From Caviibacterium pharyngocola (GTDB taxonomy: Bacteria > Pseudomonadota > Gammaproteobacteria > Enterobacterales > Pasteurellaceae): a DNA stretch of 64,000 bases. The position numbers were made by a program, and so were the translations under genes. The stretch covers positions 62,001-126,000 of the forward strand of contig NZ_PHGZ01000006.1 in NCBI RefSeq assembly GCF_002795405.1. Direction: 5' to 3'. Numbering within the stretch: position 1 is the first letter of the stretch; each line of letters opens with the position of its first letter. Shown here one piece after another: positions 25,514-37,208 of this stretch. The notes below the pieces were generated by a model. That model worked only from the letters and a program-made list of their open reading frames with translations. It searched no databases and was not told where the DNA came from.

Positions 25514-26149
25514 ATGCTCACTTTCGATAGCTTGAAAACCCAATTAATGCTGCCGCAACTTTTTAATGCCGGCTTGGAAACTTTATTCAATCGCTTGTTG
25601 CAACACACCGCGCACACCGAACCGTATTTGCGCAAATTAAACGGAAAAGTATTGGCACTTCGTCCGCAACAAATTGATTTTCCGGTATATTTAGCCTTTT
25701 CCGCGCAGCGCGTCGATGTGCTTCATCGTTATGAAGGCAAGCCGGATTGCGAGGTGAGCGTGGCGCTTTCGTTGTTATTAAAAATGCCGAAAAAATCTCA
25801 GCTTAGCGAATATATTAACGATCAATCCATTCGCTTACAGGGCGATTTGCAAGTGTTGCAAGATTTTGTCGCTTTGGCGGAATTTGTGGAAAAAGATCCC
25901 GCCGAATTACTTTCGCCTTATACGGGCGATGTGATCGCGCAAAGTGTGGTGACTTTTTTGCACAATTTTGCTCAAACGGCAAAATATCATTTGCTGCAAA
26001 GCCGAACTTATTGGGGCGAGCGTTTAACCGAAGAATACGAATTAGTTGCGCCGGCGCTTGCCATCGCGGATTTTTGCCGCCAAGTAGAAACCTTGGAAAA
26101 ACAGACCGCACTTTTTGAACAAAAACTAAATCACTTTCAAGCACAATGA
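25514..26149 (+). CDS. ubiJ: Ubiquinone biosynthesis accessory factor UbiJ (SCP2 domain)
   Basis: 211-residue protein with an SCP2-like lipid-binding domain (about residues 15-120; [26 protein letters not shown]) and a C-terminal helical part (about 170-211) predicted to coil. In E. coli, UbiJ with UbiK supports the soluble Ubi-enzyme complex by binding lipid intermediates. Its stop overlaps the ubiB start as ATGA, so translation is coupled. Confidence 0.9.
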   Translation: MLTFDSLKTQLMLPQLFNAGLETLFNRLLQHTAHTEPYLRKLNGKVLALRPQQIDFPVYLAFSAQRVDVLHRYEGKPDCEVSVALSLLLKMPKKSQLSEYINDQSIRLQGDLQVLQDFVALAEFVEKDPAELLSPYTGDVIAQSVVTFLHNFAQTAKYHLLQSRTYWGERLTEEYELVAPALAIADFCRQVETLEKQTALFEQKLNHFQAQ

Positions 26150-27783
26150 AACCGAATGACATTTTTCGCCTGTATCACATTCTTCGTACCTTTTTGATTT
26201 ACGGTATTGATGAAGCCCTGCCGCGCAATCGCTATACGCGACCGTTGCGTTGTTGGCGTAAGACGTTATTTTGGCTGCGCAATCGTCATCAAGGCAAGCC
26301 GTTGGGCGAGCGTTTGCGCTTGGCATTGCAAGAATTAGGACCGGTGTGGATTAAGCTGGGGCAAATGCTGTCCACCCGCCGAGATCTGTTCCCGCCGGAA
26401 ATTGCCGACGAGCTGGCGCTGCTGCAAGATCAAGTTGCACCTTTTGACGGAAAACAAGCGCGCGCCCTGATTGAACAAGCCTTGGGCGGAAAGCTGGAAA
26501 CGTGGTTTACGGAATTTGATGAAAACGCTTTGGCGTCGGCATCTATCGCCCAAGTGCACACGGCGAAATTTAATTCGACCCAACAATTCGCCGGTAAAGA
26601 TGTGGTGATTAAGGTACTTCGTCCGGATATTCAACCGCAAATCGACGCAGACTTAAGCTGGATGTATAAATTGGCGGGCTGGATTCCGCGTTTGTCGGCG
26701 GAAGGTCATCGCCTGCGTGCAACGGAAGTGATTCGCGAATACGAAAAAACCTTGCGCGATGAATTGGATTTGCGCACGGAAGCGGCGAATGCCGTGACAT
26801 TGCGCAATAATTTTCTCGACAGCCCGATGTTGTATATTCCACAAATGTACGCGGATTTTTGTCATCAAAATGTCATCGTAATGGAACGTATTTACGGCAT
26901 TCCCGTGTCGGATATCGACGCCTTGGAACGCAACGGAACCGATATGAAATTACTGGCGGAACGCGGTGTGCAAGTGTTCTTCACTCAAGTGTTTCGCGAC
27001 AGTTTTTTCCACGCGGATATGCACCCCGGCAATATTTTCGTGAATCCGCAGCATCCGGAAAATCCGCAATATATTGGCATTGATTGCGGTATTGTGGGTA
27101 AATTGAACGATAACGATAAACGCTATTTGGCGGAAAGTTTCGTGGCGTTTTTTAATCGGGATTATCGCCGCGTCGCGCAAATGCACATTAACGCAGGTTG
27201 GACGCCGGAAGATACGGATATTGACGAATTCGAACAAGCTTTCCGTGAAGTGTGCGAGCCGATTTTCGCCAAACCGCTTTCGGAAATTTCCTTCGGGCAA
27301 GTGTTAATGAATTTATTTAATGTGGCGCGTGAATTTAATATGCAAGTGCAGCCGCAATTAGTGTTATTGCAAAAAACTTTGCTTTATATCGAAGGATTAG
27401 GGCGCCAACTTTATCCGCAACTGGATTTATGGGATACGGCAAAACCCTTTTTACAAAACTGGTTGAACGAACAAATGGGCGTGAAGGCGTTTGCACACAA
27501 AATGCAGGCGAAATTACCTTATTTCACCGAACATTTGGCGGATTTTCCGGAAAAATTGCTGGATGCCTTAAATCAACAAAAGCTGATTAGCCGTCAGCTG
27601 CGTGAGATTAATAAAAAATTAGCCCGACAACAACGTTGGCAGAAAAAAGGCTTAACTTTACTAATCGGCAGCATTGTGTTTTTAGGGACATTGTGGCAGT
27701 TCGCCACATTGCCGATCGGATTAAGTGCGGTGCTTTTTTTCGTCGCTTTTGCGTTATGGGCATTGGGTTTTCTGCTTCCGTAA
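26146..27783 (+). CDS. ubiB: Atypical kinase/ATPase UbiB
   Basis: 545-residue member of the UbiB/ABC1/ADCK family needed for ubiquinone synthesis; associated with the inner membrane. The family KxGQ motif ([20 protein letters not shown]) is near residue 70, the Ala-rich loop [11 protein letters not shown] near 130, then VVIKVLRP with the catalytic Lys, [13 protein letters not shown] near 288 and IDCGIVGKL with the metal-binding Asp. Two hydrophobic helices at the C terminus anchor the protein. Normal length (E. coli 546). Confidence 0.95.
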   Translation: MKPNDIFRLYHILRTFLIYGIDEALPRNRYTRPLRCWRKTLFWLRNRHQGKPLGERLRLALQELGPVWIKLGQMLSTRRDLFPPEIADELALLQDQVAPFDGKQARALIEQALGGKLETWFTEFDENALASASIAQVHTAKFNSTQQFAGKDVVIKVLRPDIQPQIDADLSWMYKLAGWIPRLSAEGHRLRATEVIREYEKTLRDELDLRTEAANAVTLRNNFLDSPMLYIPQMYADFCHQNVIVMERIYGIPVSDIDALERNGTDMKLLAERGVQVFFTQVFRDSFFHADMHPGNIFVNPQHPENPQYIGIDCGIVGKLNDNDKRYLAESFVAFFNRDYRRVAQMHINAGWTPEDTDIDEFEQAFREVCEPIFAKPLSEISFGQVLMNLFNVAREFNMQVQPQLVLLQKTLLYIEGLGRQLYPQLDLWDTAKPFLQNWLNEQMGVKAFAHKMQAKLPYFTEHLADFPEKLLDALNQQKLISRQLREINKKLARQQRWQKKGLTLLIGSIVFLGTLWQFATLPIGLSAVLFFVAFALWALGFLLP

Positions 27784-27817
27784 GGAGAGAAAATAATCTA
27801 AATTGGCTATTGTTCAC

Positions 27818-27840
27818 ATAGCCTAAAAAGGCTATATTTT
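27818..27840 (+). terminator. Weak hairpin between ubiB and tatA
   Basis: ATAGCCT-AAAA-AGGCTAT followed by ATTTT, 35 bases after ubiB. The short U-tail suggests partial termination, with read-through into tatABC possible. Confidence 0.5.
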
Positions 27841-27877
27841 GCAACAAATAATCGACCTTTTTTCACAGGAGATAAAA

Positions 27878-28105
27878 ATGGGTTTAGGTGGCATCAGTAT
27901 TTGGCAATTACTTATTATCTTATTGATCATATTGGTTTTTTTTGGTACGAAAAAATTAAGAAATGTTGGTTCGGATTTGGGCACGGCGGTGAAAGGCTTT
28001 AAGGACGCAATGAAAGAGGAGCCTAAAGACGCATCATTTAAGCAATTAAATGACGACGCGGAAAAGGCGCAAAGCGAAAAACCAAAAGAAAAAGAACAGG
28101 CGTAA
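27878..28105 (+). CDS. tatA: Sec-independent translocase subunit TatA
   Basis: 75-residue pore-forming subunit of the twin-arginine pathway. One N-terminal transmembrane helix ([16 protein letters not shown], about residues 7-22), the [20 protein letters not shown] hinge and amphipathic helix with the conserved Phe-Gly, and a charged tail. I start at MGLGGIS, preceded by AGGAGA; the 13 in-frame codons upstream are not family-like. Followed 3 bases later by tatB. Confidence 0.93.
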   Translation: MGLGGISIWQLLIILLIILVFFGTKKLRNVGSDLGTAVKGFKDAMKEEPKDASFKQLNDDAEKAQSEKPKEKEQA

Positions 28106-28108
28106 CTT

Positions 28109-28654
28109 GTGTTTGATATAGGCTTTTCCGAACTGGTTTTGGTTTTTATTGTGGGCTTGGTCGTCTTAGGCCCACAACGCTTGCCCGTGGCGATTCGCAC
28201 CGTAATGGGCTGGGTTCGCACTATTCGCGGTTTGGCAGCAAACGTGCAAAACGAATTGAGCCAAGAGCTAAAATTGCAAGAATTGCAGCAGAGCATTAAA
28301 AAAGCGGAACAGCTGAATTTACAACAGCTTTCGCCGGAATTAGGCAAAACCGTCGAAGAATTACGCGCCTCGGCACAAAAAATTAAAGCGGATTTGGAAG
28401 AAAAAGCGGCGAAAACCAATAGCAGTTTTGAACAACAGGTTCAAGCGCTGAAAAGTGCGGTGCAAAATGACGATGAAATCGCACAAACTGCCGTGCAAAA
28501 TATGCAAGCCGATAGCGATCTTTCACCTGCGGAACAAGCGGAGCTCGCCGAGCAAGACGAGCCGATGTTACACCTTGCGGAGCAGTATTATCCGCAAGAC
28601 GATACGCTTGCCGATAATCCGCAAGCGGCAAATCGAGAAACGGAAAAAGTATAA
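28109..28654 (+). CDS. tatB: Sec-independent translocase subunit TatB
   Basis: 181-residue partner of TatC in substrate recognition. N-terminal membrane helix with the [22 protein letters not shown] start including the conserved Glu8, then a long amphipathic helix and a Glu/Gln/Ala-rich tail. The start is GTG, with AACAGGCG just upstream. Lies between tatA and tatC with 2-3 base gaps. Confidence 0.93.
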   Translation: MFDIGFSELVLVFIVGLVVLGPQRLPVAIRTVMGWVRTIRGLAANVQNELSQELKLQELQQSIKKAEQLNLQQLSPELGKTVEELRASAQKIKADLEEKAAKTNSSFEQQVQALKSAVQNDDEIAQTAVQNMQADSDLSPAEQAELAEQDEPMLHLAEQYYPQDDTLADNPQAANRETEKV

Positions 28655-28656
28655 TT

Positions 28657-29406
28657 ATGACCGTTGAAGAAACTCAACCTCTAATCACTCACTTACTTGA
28701 ATTACGCAATCGCTTATTACGTTGCGTTATTGTCGTTGCGGTGGTTTTTCTTGCGTTGGTTTATTTCGCCAACGATATTTATAACTTTGTTGCCGCACCG
28801 CTACTTGAGGTAATGCCGAGCGGCGCAAGTATGATTGCCACGAATATTGCCACACCTTTTTTCACCCCGATTAAGTTAACCGGTGTTGTGGCGATCTTTC
28901 TTTCCGTTCCTTTTTTGTTGTATCAAATTTGGGCGTTTATCGCGCCGGCGTTATACCAACACGAAAAACGTTTAGTATATCCCTTAATGTTTTCTAGCAC
29001 AGTGCTGTTCTATTTGGGTGTGGCGTTTGCATATTATGTGGTGTTTCCGTTGGTATTTGGCTTTTTGACCCATTCGGCGCCGGAAGGCGTGGCGATCGCA
29101 ACGGATATCAGCAGCTATTTAGATTTTGTCCTCACCTTATTTTTAGCCTTCGGCGTGTGTTTTGAAGTGCCGGTGGCGATTATTTTATTATGTTGGACTG
29201 GCGTCACTTCCGTAGAAGATTTAAAGAAAAAACGCCCGTATATTATCGTCGCCGCGTTCGTTATCGGAATGTTACTCACACCGCCCGATGTTTTTTCACA
29301 AACATTATTGGCGATCCCGATGTGTTTATTGTTTGAAGTCGGATTATTATTCGCGCGTTTTTATCGTCCGAAAGAGGATGAAGACGAAGCTAATCCGCAA
29401 GAATAA
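28657..29406 (+). CDS. tatC: Sec-independent translocase subunit TatC
   Basis: 249-residue membrane protein with six transmembrane helices; binds the twin-arginine signal peptide. The N-terminal [17 protein letters not shown] carries the conserved signal-binding Glu, [23 protein letters not shown] is the family core near residue 85, and [14 protein letters not shown] near residue 168. Length is slightly shorter than E. coli TatC (258). A G/C-rich terminator follows. No tatD is seen after it. Confidence 0.95.
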   Translation: MTVEETQPLITHLLELRNRLLRCVIVVAVVFLALVYFANDIYNFVAAPLLEVMPSGASMIATNIATPFFTPIKLTGVVAIFLSVPFLLYQIWAFIAPALYQHEKRLVYPLMFSSTVLFYLGVAFAYYVVFPLVFGFLTHSAPEGVAIATDISSYLDFVLTLFLAFGVCFEVPVAIILLCWTGVTSVEDLKKKRPYIIVAAFVIGMLLTPPDVFSQTLLAIPMCLLFEVGLLFARFYRPKEDEDEANPQE

Positions 29407-29415
29407 CGGAAAAAT

Positions 29416-29440
29416 AGGGACTGCGCGTCCCTTTTGTTTT
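29416..29440 (+). terminator. Terminator of tatABC
   Basis: AGGGAC-TGCGC-GTCCCT followed by TTTGTTTTT, 10 bases after tatC. Confidence 0.75.
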
Positions 29441-29450
29441 TGGAGGGTAA

Positions 29451-30476
<1,026 letters not shown>

Positions 30477-30485
30477 GGACGAATT

Positions 30486-30851
30486 ATGAGCAAAAATGAA
30501 GTCGATTTCTCCAATCTTTTTTTGGAAAAAGATAAAAACTATATGTTTATCACTTACCTGACATTCGCCGCAGGGATATTTATTCCGTTTTTACCTATTG
30601 TCGGCGTCATTTTGGCTTATTTAAAACGCAGCGAAGTGATCGGCACTTTCTACCACGATCACCTCACTTATTTAATCCGCACCTTCTGGGGCGCCCTCAT
30701 CGGCGGTTTTATCGCCACATTGTTAGTGATAGTCGTCATCGGCAAATTACTCCTACCACTCCTCTGGATCTGGTATCTCTTCCGTATAATTTACGGCTTC
30801 ATCCGCTTATTAGATCGCCAAAGCGTTACGACCACGGGGTGGTTGCGTTAA
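30486..30851 (+). CDS. Small membrane protein, DUF4870-like
   Basis: 121-residue protein with about three hydrophobic segments (AAGIFIPFLPIVGVILAYL, then GALIGGFIATLLVIVVIG and LLPLLWIWYLFRIIYGFIRL). The FYHDHLTYLIRTFW stretch between the first two is typical of DUF4870/TIM-44-like small membrane proteins. Function unknown. Preceded by AAGGACGA and only 9 bases from hemB, so probably cotranscribed; the terminator after it would end both. Confidence 0.7.
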   Translation: MSKNEVDFSNLFLEKDKNYMFITYLTFAAGIFIPFLPIVGVILAYLKRSEVIGTFYHDHLTYLIRTFWGALIGGFIATLLVIVVIGKLLLPLLWIWYLFRIIYGFIRLLDRQSVTTTGWLR

Positions 30852-30874
30852 GCCGCCTCGCTGATTGATTTACA

Positions 30875-30905
30875 AAGCCCGCAGCAAAAGTTGCGGGTTT
30901 TGTTT
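30875..30905 (+). terminator. Terminator of the hemB unit
   Basis: CCCGCA / TGCGGG stem with an AT-rich loop, flanked by AAAG and TTTTGTTT, 25 bases after the membrane-protein gene. Confidence 0.75.
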
Positions 30906-31040
30906 ATATGATTTTTCGTGGATATTCTTTGTCCATTTTTACGATCCACCTCGCAAAATTCACTCGTTTTTTCAAGAAAAACTCGTGCTTTTTTTCTATC
31001 CGTTTAATGATATATCGATTTTATTTAGATGGGAGGAAGG

Positions 31041-32141
31041 ATGAGTTTGGATGAAATTATTTTGCGTTTGTCGCAAATACCGCGTTTGGGGGCGAATGGG
31101 GTAAATCGGATACTTGAAAAAGTGTCGGTTGGAGATTTGATGGCTTTTGATTCTAGTGCGCTGCGGAATATGGGGTGGACGGAGGGGCAGATTCAGCGTT
31201 GGTTTAATCCTGAATCGAAATATATTGAACCGGCGTTATTGTGGGCGAGTCGGGAAGGGAATTATTTGTTGAATCGTTATGATGAACGCTATCCTTATTT
31301 GCTTAAACAAATTATCGGTGCGCCGCCGCTATTGTTTGTTCAGGGCGCGCCTGAGGCGCTTGCACAAAATCAAATTGCGATGGTCGGGAGCCGTTATTGT
31401 TCGAATTACGGTGAATATTGGGCGAAACATTTTGCTACGGAGCTCAGCCTTGCCGGATTTATTATTACCAGTGGGTTGGCGTTGGGCATTGACGGATTTT
31501 GTCATCGCGCGGTGGTGGAGATTAAAGGGCAGACGATCGCCGTGTTAGGCAGCGGCTTGGAAGAGGTGTATCCGGCAAAGCATCGTGCATTGGCGCGGGA
31601 AATTTTAGCCAATGACGGTGCGTTGGTTTCCGAGTTTTTGCCACATCAACCGCCGGTGGCGGAGAATTTTCCGCGACGAAATCGTATTATCAGTGGGTTA
31701 TCTTTGGGCGTGCTGGTGATTGAAGCGACGGAAAAAAGCGGTTCGTTAATTACGGCGCGCTATGCGTTGGAACAAAATCGAGAGATTTTCGCTTTGCCGG
31801 GAAATATTCAAAATCAGTTCAGTCAAGGTTGTCACCAATTAATTAAGCAAGGCGCGATGTTGGTAGAGGATGTGCGGGATGTGTTGGATAATCTGCCGAT
31901 TTCTTTGCGCTGTCGAGAGATTGGCGAACAGAAAGAAATAACACCGCTTTTTGCTTCGCCTGTTTTGCCTGAAACGCCGAGTTATCCCGAACTTTATGCG
32001 CAAATCGGTTATACGCCGAGAAGTTTGGATGAACTGGCGGGGCAAATGAATGTGCCGGTGGATGTGTTATTGACCCAAATCCTTGCCTTGGAATTGCAGG
32101 ATTTGGTGATCAGTGAAAATGGCTTATATCGACGAACTTGA
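31041..32141 (+). CDS. dprA: DNA-processing protein DprA
   Basis: Natural-transformation factor that loads RecA on incoming single-stranded DNA. 366 residues with an N-terminal SAM-like part (about 1-65, [13 protein letters not shown]), the extended Rossmann fold (about 90-290) with [43 protein letters not shown] and the [12 protein letters not shown] hallmark, and a C-terminal winged helix. GGAGGAAGG abuts the chosen ATG; an ATG four codons earlier lies before this ribosome-binding site. The dense uptake signals of this genome fit an active competence system. The 3' end overlaps convergent rsmD by 18 bases. Confidence 0.93.
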   Translation: MSLDEIILRLSQIPRLGANGVNRILEKVSVGDLMAFDSSALRNMGWTEGQIQRWFNPESKYIEPALLWASREGNYLLNRYDERYPYLLKQIIGAPPLLFVQGAPEALAQNQIAMVGSRYCSNYGEYWAKHFATELSLAGFIITSGLALGIDGFCHRAVVEIKGQTIAVLGSGLEEVYPAKHRALAREILANDGALVSEFLPHQPPVAENFPRRNRIISGLSLGVLVIEATEKSGSLITARYALEQNREIFALPGNIQNQFSQGCHQLIKQGAMLVEDVRDVLDNLPISLRCREIGEQKEITPLFASPVLPETPSYPELYAQIGYTPRSLDELAGQMNVPVDVLLTQILALELQDLVISENGLYRRT

Positions 32142-32738
32142 GTTTTGGTATAAGCGATAGCTCACCATTCCCGTGGTTTTTTCTTTTAAAAGCTGCCAAT
32201 GAGGCGGAACGTCGAGCGGTTTTTCGCGTTCCGTTTCAATGTAAATTAACGCATCAGGGCGCAGCCAGTGATGTTGATCCAATAAACGGACAGTTTTTTC
32301 CACCAGATCAAAATGAAAAGGCGGATCGATAAAAACCAGATCAAAGTGCGGTGTGTTTTGCATTTGATTTAGAAACTGCAAGCAATCTTGATTGAACACG
32401 CTCGCTTGTTCCGGCGAGCATTTTAACGCGTGCAAATTCTGTTTTAGTTGCTGCGCGGCATTGCGGTCTAATTCCAAAAATGTTACCTGTTTTGCTTGGC
32501 GCGATAGTGCTTCAAATCCGAGCGATCCGCTTCCGCTGAAACAATCCAAACAAACGGCGTCAACCACATAAGGCGCCAGCCAATTAAACAGGGTTTCTTT
32601 CACCCGATCGCCGGTCGGGCGCAAACCTTGAAGATGAAGTACCGGCAATTTTCGTCCGCGCCATAAACCCGCGATAATACGGACTTCGCCCTTGCTTTCC
32701 GAACGGTTTGACGCTTGGGAAAAACGATTTTTTTTCAT
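32124..32738 (-). CDS. rsmD: 16S rRNA (guanine-966-N2) methyltransferase RsmD
   Basis: 204-residue SAM-dependent methyltransferase of the small ribosomal subunit. [15 protein letters not shown] near residue 20 and [15 protein letters not shown] are RsmD signatures; motif I is [18 protein letters not shown] near residue 65 and the catalytic DPPF box is [10 protein letters not shown] near 138. Located divergently from ftsY, as in E. coli (rsmD-ftsY). Confidence 0.93.
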   Translation of the reverse strand: MKKNRFSQASNRSESKGEVRIIAGLWRGRKLPVLHLQGLRPTGDRVKETLFNWLAPYVVDAVCLDCFSGSGSLGFEALSRQAKQVTFLELDRNAAQQLKQNLHALKCSPEQASVFNQDCLQFLNQMQNTPHFDLVFIDPPFHFDLVEKTVRLLDQHHWLRPDALIYIETEREKPLDVPPHWQLLKEKTTGMVSYRLYQNSSSSI

Positions 32739-32835
32739 AGAGAAAGTATAAATTATGATAGACTATAGAAAATTTTTCTTAGTGTAGTACAAAATTCACG
32801 AAATCAATAATTTTTTAAGAAATAGCGAGCAATTT

Positions 32836-34284
32836 ATGTCACAAGAGAATAAAAAAGGCGGTTTTTGGTCTTGGTTCGGTTTGGGAAAAAAGAAAGAAGA
32901 ACAGGAAAATTCGAGCGAGATAACGCCGTCGGAAAGTGAGACGACGATCGAACAAAATGAAGATAATCGTGTTGAGGAAAAGCAATTTGATGAACCTCAA
33001 CGCAATGAAGTGCCGAGTGATGTTGAACAAGCGGTTGACGAACCCATAGAAAGTGTTCTGCCGGTAGTTGAATCTGTTGAAGAAATTGTTGAGATCGCGC
33101 AAGAACAAGAAGAAAGTTCGGTGGAAATTGTCGAAATTTCGGATGATCCCGCTGAAGTTGAACTACAGGAAGAAATTCTTTCTGAGGTTGAGGAAGCTGA
33201 AGATAAAATCCTAACGGAAACGGAAACGGAAACGGAAACGGAAACGGAAACGGAAACGGAAACGGAAACGGAAACGGAAACGGAAACGGAAACGGAAACG
33301 GAAACAGCGGATACGAAAGAGGTTTTTCAGGAACAGGAAAAACCGAGCGAAGGCGGTTTTTTCAGTCGTTTGGTTAAAGGGTTGGTTAAAACCAAACAGA
33401 ATATCGGCGCCGGTTTTCGCAGTTTATTTTTGGGTAAAAAAATTGACGATGATTTATTCGATGAACTGGAAGAACAATTATTGATCGCCGATGTAGGCGT
33501 GCCGACGACCAATAAAATTATTCAAAATCTGACTCAACACGCGAGTCGTAAGCAGTTACAAGATGCGGATTTATTGTATCAACAATTAAAAACCGAGCTT
33601 GCGACGATTTTAAAACCGGTTGAACAACCATTGGTGATTGATGAGAGCAAAAAGCCTTATGTGATTTTGATGGTCGGCGTGAACGGCGTGGGGAAAACCA
33701 CGACAATCGGCAAATTGGCAAGACAGTTTCAATCGCAAGGTAAATCCGTAATGCTTGCCGCCGGCGATACTTTCCGCGCGGCGGCGGTGGAGCAGTTGCA
33801 GGTGTGGGGCGAACGCAATCATATTCCGGTGATTGCACAAAGCACCGGCTCGGATTCCGCCTCTGTGATTTTTGATGCAATGCAATCGGCAGCGGCGCGT
33901 AATATTGATATTTTGATCGCCGATACGGCGGGACGTCTGCAAAATAAAAATAATTTAATGGACGAATTGAAGAAAATCGTGCGCGTGATGAAAAAATACG
34001 ATGAAACCGCGCCGCACGAAATTATGCTGACCTTAGATGCCGGTACGGGACAAAACGCTATCAGCCAAACCAAATTGTTTGACGAAGCGGTCGGTTTGAC
34101 CGGAATCAGTTTAACGAAATTGGACGGTACGGCGAAAGGCGGGGTGATTTTTGCCATTGCCGATCAATTTAACTTGCCGATTCGTTATATCGGCGTCGGC
34201 GAAAAAATCGCGGATTTGCGCACTTTCCGTGCGGACGAATTTATTGAAGCGTTATTTTCTAATGAAAATGACGACAAAGCCTAA
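32836..34284 (+). CDS. ftsY: Signal recognition particle receptor FtsY
   Basis: 482-residue SRP receptor GTPase at the inner membrane. An acidic, low-complexity A domain covers about residues 1-165 and contains 15 perfect Thr-Glu repeats (codons 127-156). The N domain (about 170-260) and G domain follow: GVNGVGKTTTIGKLARQF (G1), DTFRAAAVEQLQVW, DTAGRLQNK (G3) and TKLDGTAKGG (G4). First gene of ftsY-ftsE-ftsX with 17 bases to ftsE. The repeat is in frame at six-base units, so length changes alter the linker without shifting frame. Confidence 0.96.
   Translation: MSQENKKGGFWSWFGLGKKKEEQENSSEITPSESETTIEQNEDNRVEEKQFDEPQRNEVPSDVEQAVDEPIESVLPVVESVEEIVEIAQEQEESSVEIVEISDDPAEVELQEEILSEVEEAEDKILTETETETETETETETETETETETETETETETADTKEVFQEQEKPSEGGFFSRLVKGLVKTKQNIGAGFRSLFLGKKIDDDLFDELEEQLLIADVGVPTTNKIIQNLTQHASRKQLQDADLLYQQLKTELATILKPVEQPLVIDESKKPYVILMVGVNGVGKTTTIGKLARQFQSQGKSVMLAAGDTFRAAAVEQLQVWGERNHIPVIAQSTGSDSASVIFDAMQSAAARNIDILIADTAGRLQNKNNLMDELKKIVRVMKKYDETAPHEIMLTLDAGTGQNAISQTKLFDEAVGLTGISLTKLDGTAKGGVIFAIADQFNLPIRYIGVGEKIADLRTFRADEFIEALFSNENDDKA
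33214..33303 (+). repeat. Hexanucleotide tract (ACGGAA)x15 inside ftsY
   Basis: Fifteen uninterrupted copies of ACGGAA, each coding Thr-Glu, followed by ACAGCG. A tract of this length and purity is prone to slipped-strand copy change; because the unit is two codons the frame is always kept. Confidence 0.97.
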
Positions 34285-34301
34285 TTATATCGAGATAAAA
34301 A

Positions 34302-34952
34302 ATGATACGTTTTGAAAATGTCAGCAAAGCCTATTTGGGCGGGAAACCCGCCTTGCAAGGACTCAGCTTTCACCTTCCCGTCGGCAGTATGACTTACTTG
34401 GTCGGGCATTCCGGCGCGGGAAAAAGTACCTTACTGAAGTTGATAATGGGAATGGAACGCGCCAACGGCGGACAAATTTGGTTCAACGGACACGACATCA
34501 CGCGTCTGTCGCCTTATGAAATTCCGTTTTTGCGTCGCCAAATCGGGATGGTACACCAAGATTATCGCTTATTACCGGAACGTTCCGTGGTGGATAATGT
34601 GGCGTTACCCTTAATTATTGCCGGCATTCACCCGAAAGAAGCGGAAAGTCGCGCCTTGGCATCCTTGGATCGCGTCGGCTTGCGCGATCGCGCCAATCAT
34701 TTACCGGTACATTTATCCGGCGGCGAACAACAACGAGTGGATATTGCGCGCGCGGTGGTGCATAAACCGCAATTATTATTGGCGGACGAGCCGACGGGAA
34801 ATTTGGATAATGCGCTTTCCTTGGAAATTTTTAATATTTTTGAGGAGTTTAATCGCTTAGGTATGACGGTATTAATCGCCACGCACGACATCGGCATCGT
34901 GCAACAAAAACCAAAACCTTGCTTGGTGTTAGAACAAGGTTATTTACGTTAA
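34302..34952 (+). CDS. ftsE: Cell-division ATP-binding protein FtsE
   Basis: 216-residue ABC ATPase that works with FtsX to activate septal peptidoglycan hydrolases. Walker A GHSGAGKSTLLKLIMG near residue 36, signature LSGGEQQRVDIARAVV near 138, Walker B LLLADEPTGNLDN near 160 and the switch His in IATHD. Sits between ftsY and ftsX with short gaps. Confidence 0.95.
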   Translation: MIRFENVSKAYLGGKPALQGLSFHLPVGSMTYLVGHSGAGKSTLLKLIMGMERANGGQIWFNGHDITRLSPYEIPFLRRQIGMVHQDYRLLPERSVVDNVALPLIIAGIHPKEAESRALASLDRVGLRDRANHLPVHLSGGEQQRVDIARAVVHKPQLLLADEPTGNLDNALSLEIFNIFEEFNRLGMTVLIATHDIGIVQQKPKPCLVLEQGYLR

Positions 34953-34962
34953 GGAAGTTATT

Positions 34963-35898
34963 ATGGGTTCACGTCCGGTAAATGCATCAATGTTGGTGCA
35001 AATTAATTATGTGTTGCGTGCGGTTTTTGCCGATTTGCTCAAGAAAAAATACGGCACGTTGTTGACGGTGTTGGTGATCGCCGTGTCCTTAACGATCCCG
35101 ACGATTAGCTATTTATTGTGGAAAAATATTCATCAAGCCACCACGCAATTTTATCCGGAAACGGAATTGACGGTGTATTTGCATAAAAATTTAACCGAAG
35201 AAGATGCCAATTTGGTGGTGGAAAAAATTCGTCAGCAAGAAGGTATCGAAAGTTTAAATTATATTTCGCGCCAAGAAAGTTTAAATGAATTTCGGAATTG
35301 GTCGGGATTTAGCGAAGGATTGGATATTTTGGACGATAATCCGCTGCCGGCAGTGGTGATGATTAAACCGACCAAAGCCTATAACGAAAGTCAGAAACGT
35401 GATGAATTGCGCGATAATTTGAATAAAATCAAAGGGGTACAAGAAGTTCGGTTAGATAATAATTGGATGGAAAAACTGACCGCACTTTCTTGGCTTATTG
35501 CGCATACGGCGATTTTATGCACGATTTTAATGACTTTATCGGTCTTTTTAGTCATCGGCAACAGTATTCGTTCCGATGTTTATAGCAGCCAAGCGAGCAT
35601 TGAAGTGATGAAATTATTGGGGGCAACGGAACAATTTATTTTACGTCCGTATCTTTACACCGGTATTATTTATGCACTGCTTGGCGGGCTATTGGCGTGC
35701 ATTTTCAGCGCGAGTTTGATCGGATATTTCACAAGTGCGGTCAAATATGTCACCGATATTTTTGCGGTGAATTTCGAATTACACGGTATTGCCTTCGGTG
35801 AATTTTTATTTTTATTGGTGGTGTGCGCGATTGTAGGTTATGTAGGCGCTTGGCTGTCGGCAACTCGGTATATTCGCGCATTGGATAAAAAGGGCTAA
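34963..35898 (+). CDS. ftsX: Cell-division protein FtsX
   Basis: 311-residue type VII ABC membrane partner of FtsE. An N-terminal cytoplasmic stretch, first membrane helix (GTLLTVLVIAVSLTIPTISYLL, about residues 28-49), a periplasmic loop of about 120 residues that recruits EnvC-type activators, then three helices in the C-terminal half within the FtsX domain (DVYSSQASIEVMKLLGAT near 210). Normal for the family, though shorter at the N terminus than E. coli FtsX (352). Confidence 0.93.
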   Translation: MGSRPVNASMLVQINYVLRAVFADLLKKKYGTLLTVLVIAVSLTIPTISYLLWKNIHQATTQFYPETELTVYLHKNLTEEDANLVVEKIRQQEGIESLNYISRQESLNEFRNWSGFSEGLDILDDNPLPAVVMIKPTKAYNESQKRDELRDNLNKIKGVQEVRLDNNWMEKLTALSWLIAHTAILCTILMTLSVFLVIGNSIRSDVYSSQASIEVMKLLGATEQFILRPYLYTGIIYALLGGLLACIFSASLIGYFTSAVKYVTDIFAVNFELHGIAFGEFLFLLVVCAIVGYVGAWLSATRYIRALDKKG

Positions 35899-35907
35899 TT
35901 TTTGTTA

Positions 35908-35954
35908 AAAATCGGATAAAATCCGATAGTAAATCAATTTTATCCGATTTTTTT
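35908..35954 (+). terminator. Terminator of ftsYEX
   Basis: Long stem AAATCGGATAAAAT / ATTTTATCCGATTT followed by TTTTT, just after ftsX. Confidence 0.85.
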
Positions 35955-36045
35955 ATAAAAAGGCTTGCTTTTATCTAATCTATCTTGTAATTAATTAACA
36001 TTCGATTTATTTTACACACAACATTGACTTTATAAGGAAAATTTT

Positions 36046-37161
36046 ATGCAAAACGTAGGTTTTATCGGTTGGCGCGGAATGGTCGGTTCCGTTTTAATGG
36101 ATCGTATGCAACAGGAAAACGACTTTGCGGATTTGAATCCGGTTTTTTTCACCACCTCTCAAGCAGGTCAAAAAGCGCCGGTATTCGGCGGTAAAGACGC
36201 CGGCGAATTAAAAAATGCTTTTGATATTGAAGAATTGAAAAAACTCGACATTATCGTGACTTGCCAAGGCGGTGATTATACCAACGAAGTGTATCCGAAA
36301 TTAAAAGCCACCGGCTGGAACGGCTATTGGGTAGATGCGGCTTCCGCATTGCGTATGGAAAAAGACGCGATTATCGTGTTAGATCCGGTTAACCAACACG
36401 TTATTTCCGAAGGCTTGAAAAACGGGATTAAAACCTTCGTCGGCGGTAACTGTACCGTGAGTTTGATGTTAATGGCGATCGGCGGATTGTTCGAACGCGA
36501 TTTGGTCGAATGGGTTTCTGTGGCGACTTATCAAGCGGCATCTGGCGCGGGCGCGAAAAATATGCGCGAATTATTGGTACAAATGGGTCAATTAGAAGAT
36601 AGCGTGACGGCGGAACTTGCAGATCCGGCATCTTCAATTTTGGATATTGAACGTAAAGTAACGACGAAAATGCGTGATGACGCGTTCCCGACCGATAACT
36701 TCGGCGCGCCGTTAGCGGGCAGTTTAATTCCTTGGATCGACAAATTATTGCCTGAATCCGGACAAACCAAAGAAGAATGGAAAGGTTATGCGGAAACCAA
36801 CAAAATTTTAGGTTTAAGCGATAATCCGATTCCGGTTGACGGTTTATGCGTGCGTATCGGTGCGTTGCGTTGCCATAGCCAAGCCTTCACCATTAAATTG
36901 AAAAAAGATTTACCGTTAGCGGAAATTGAACAAATTTTGGCAAGCCATAACGAATGGGTGAAAGTTATCCCGAACGATAAAGAAACCACATTGCGCGAAT
37001 TAACACCGGCGAAAGTCACCGGCACATTAAGCGTACCGGTCGGTCGTTTGCGTAAATTGGCGATGGGACCGGAATATTTGGCGGCGTTTACCGTCGGCGA
37101 CCAATTATTATGGGGTGCTGCCGAACCTGTTCGCCGTATCTTAAAACAATTAGTGGCATAA
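36046..37161 (+). CDS. asd: Aspartate-semialdehyde dehydrogenase Asd
   Basis: 371-residue NADPH enzyme converting aspartyl phosphate to aspartate semialdehyde for lysine/DAP, threonine and methionine. N-terminal Rossmann motif [15 protein letters not shown], catalytic Cys136 in GGNCTVSLM, the [15 protein letters not shown] block near residue 165 and a catalytic His in the [10 protein letters not shown] segment near 277. Gram-negative-type length (E. coli 367). AAGGAAA precedes the ATG and a hairpin terminator follows directly. Confidence 0.96.
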   Translation: MQNVGFIGWRGMVGSVLMDRMQQENDFADLNPVFFTTSQAGQKAPVFGGKDAGELKNAFDIEELKKLDIIVTCQGGDYTNEVYPKLKATGWNGYWVDAASALRMEKDAIIVLDPVNQHVISEGLKNGIKTFVGGNCTVSLMLMAIGGLFERDLVEWVSVATYQAASGAGAKNMRELLVQMGQLEDSVTAELADPASSILDIERKVTTKMRDDAFPTDNFGAPLAGSLIPWIDKLLPESGQTKEEWKGYAETNKILGLSDNPIPVDGLCVRIGALRCHSQAFTIKLKKDLPLAEIEQILASHNEWVKVIPNDKETTLRELTPAKVTGTLSVPVGRLRKLAMGPEYLAAFTVGDQLLWGAAEPVRRILKQLVA

Positions 37162-37166
37162 TAAAT

Positions 37167-37188
37167 AGGTGGGGAAACCCACCTTTTT
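37167..37188 (+). terminator. Terminator of asd
   Basis: AGGTGGG-GAAA-CCCACCT followed by TTTTT; the stable GAAA tetraloop closes the stem. Confidence 0.9.
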
Positions 37189-37208
37189 ATCATTTAATTC
37201 AAATTCTT

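Noticed and set aside
33214-33303. Phase-variation switch in ftsY
   Set aside because: The unit is six bases, so copy change cannot shift the frame, and ftsY is essential.
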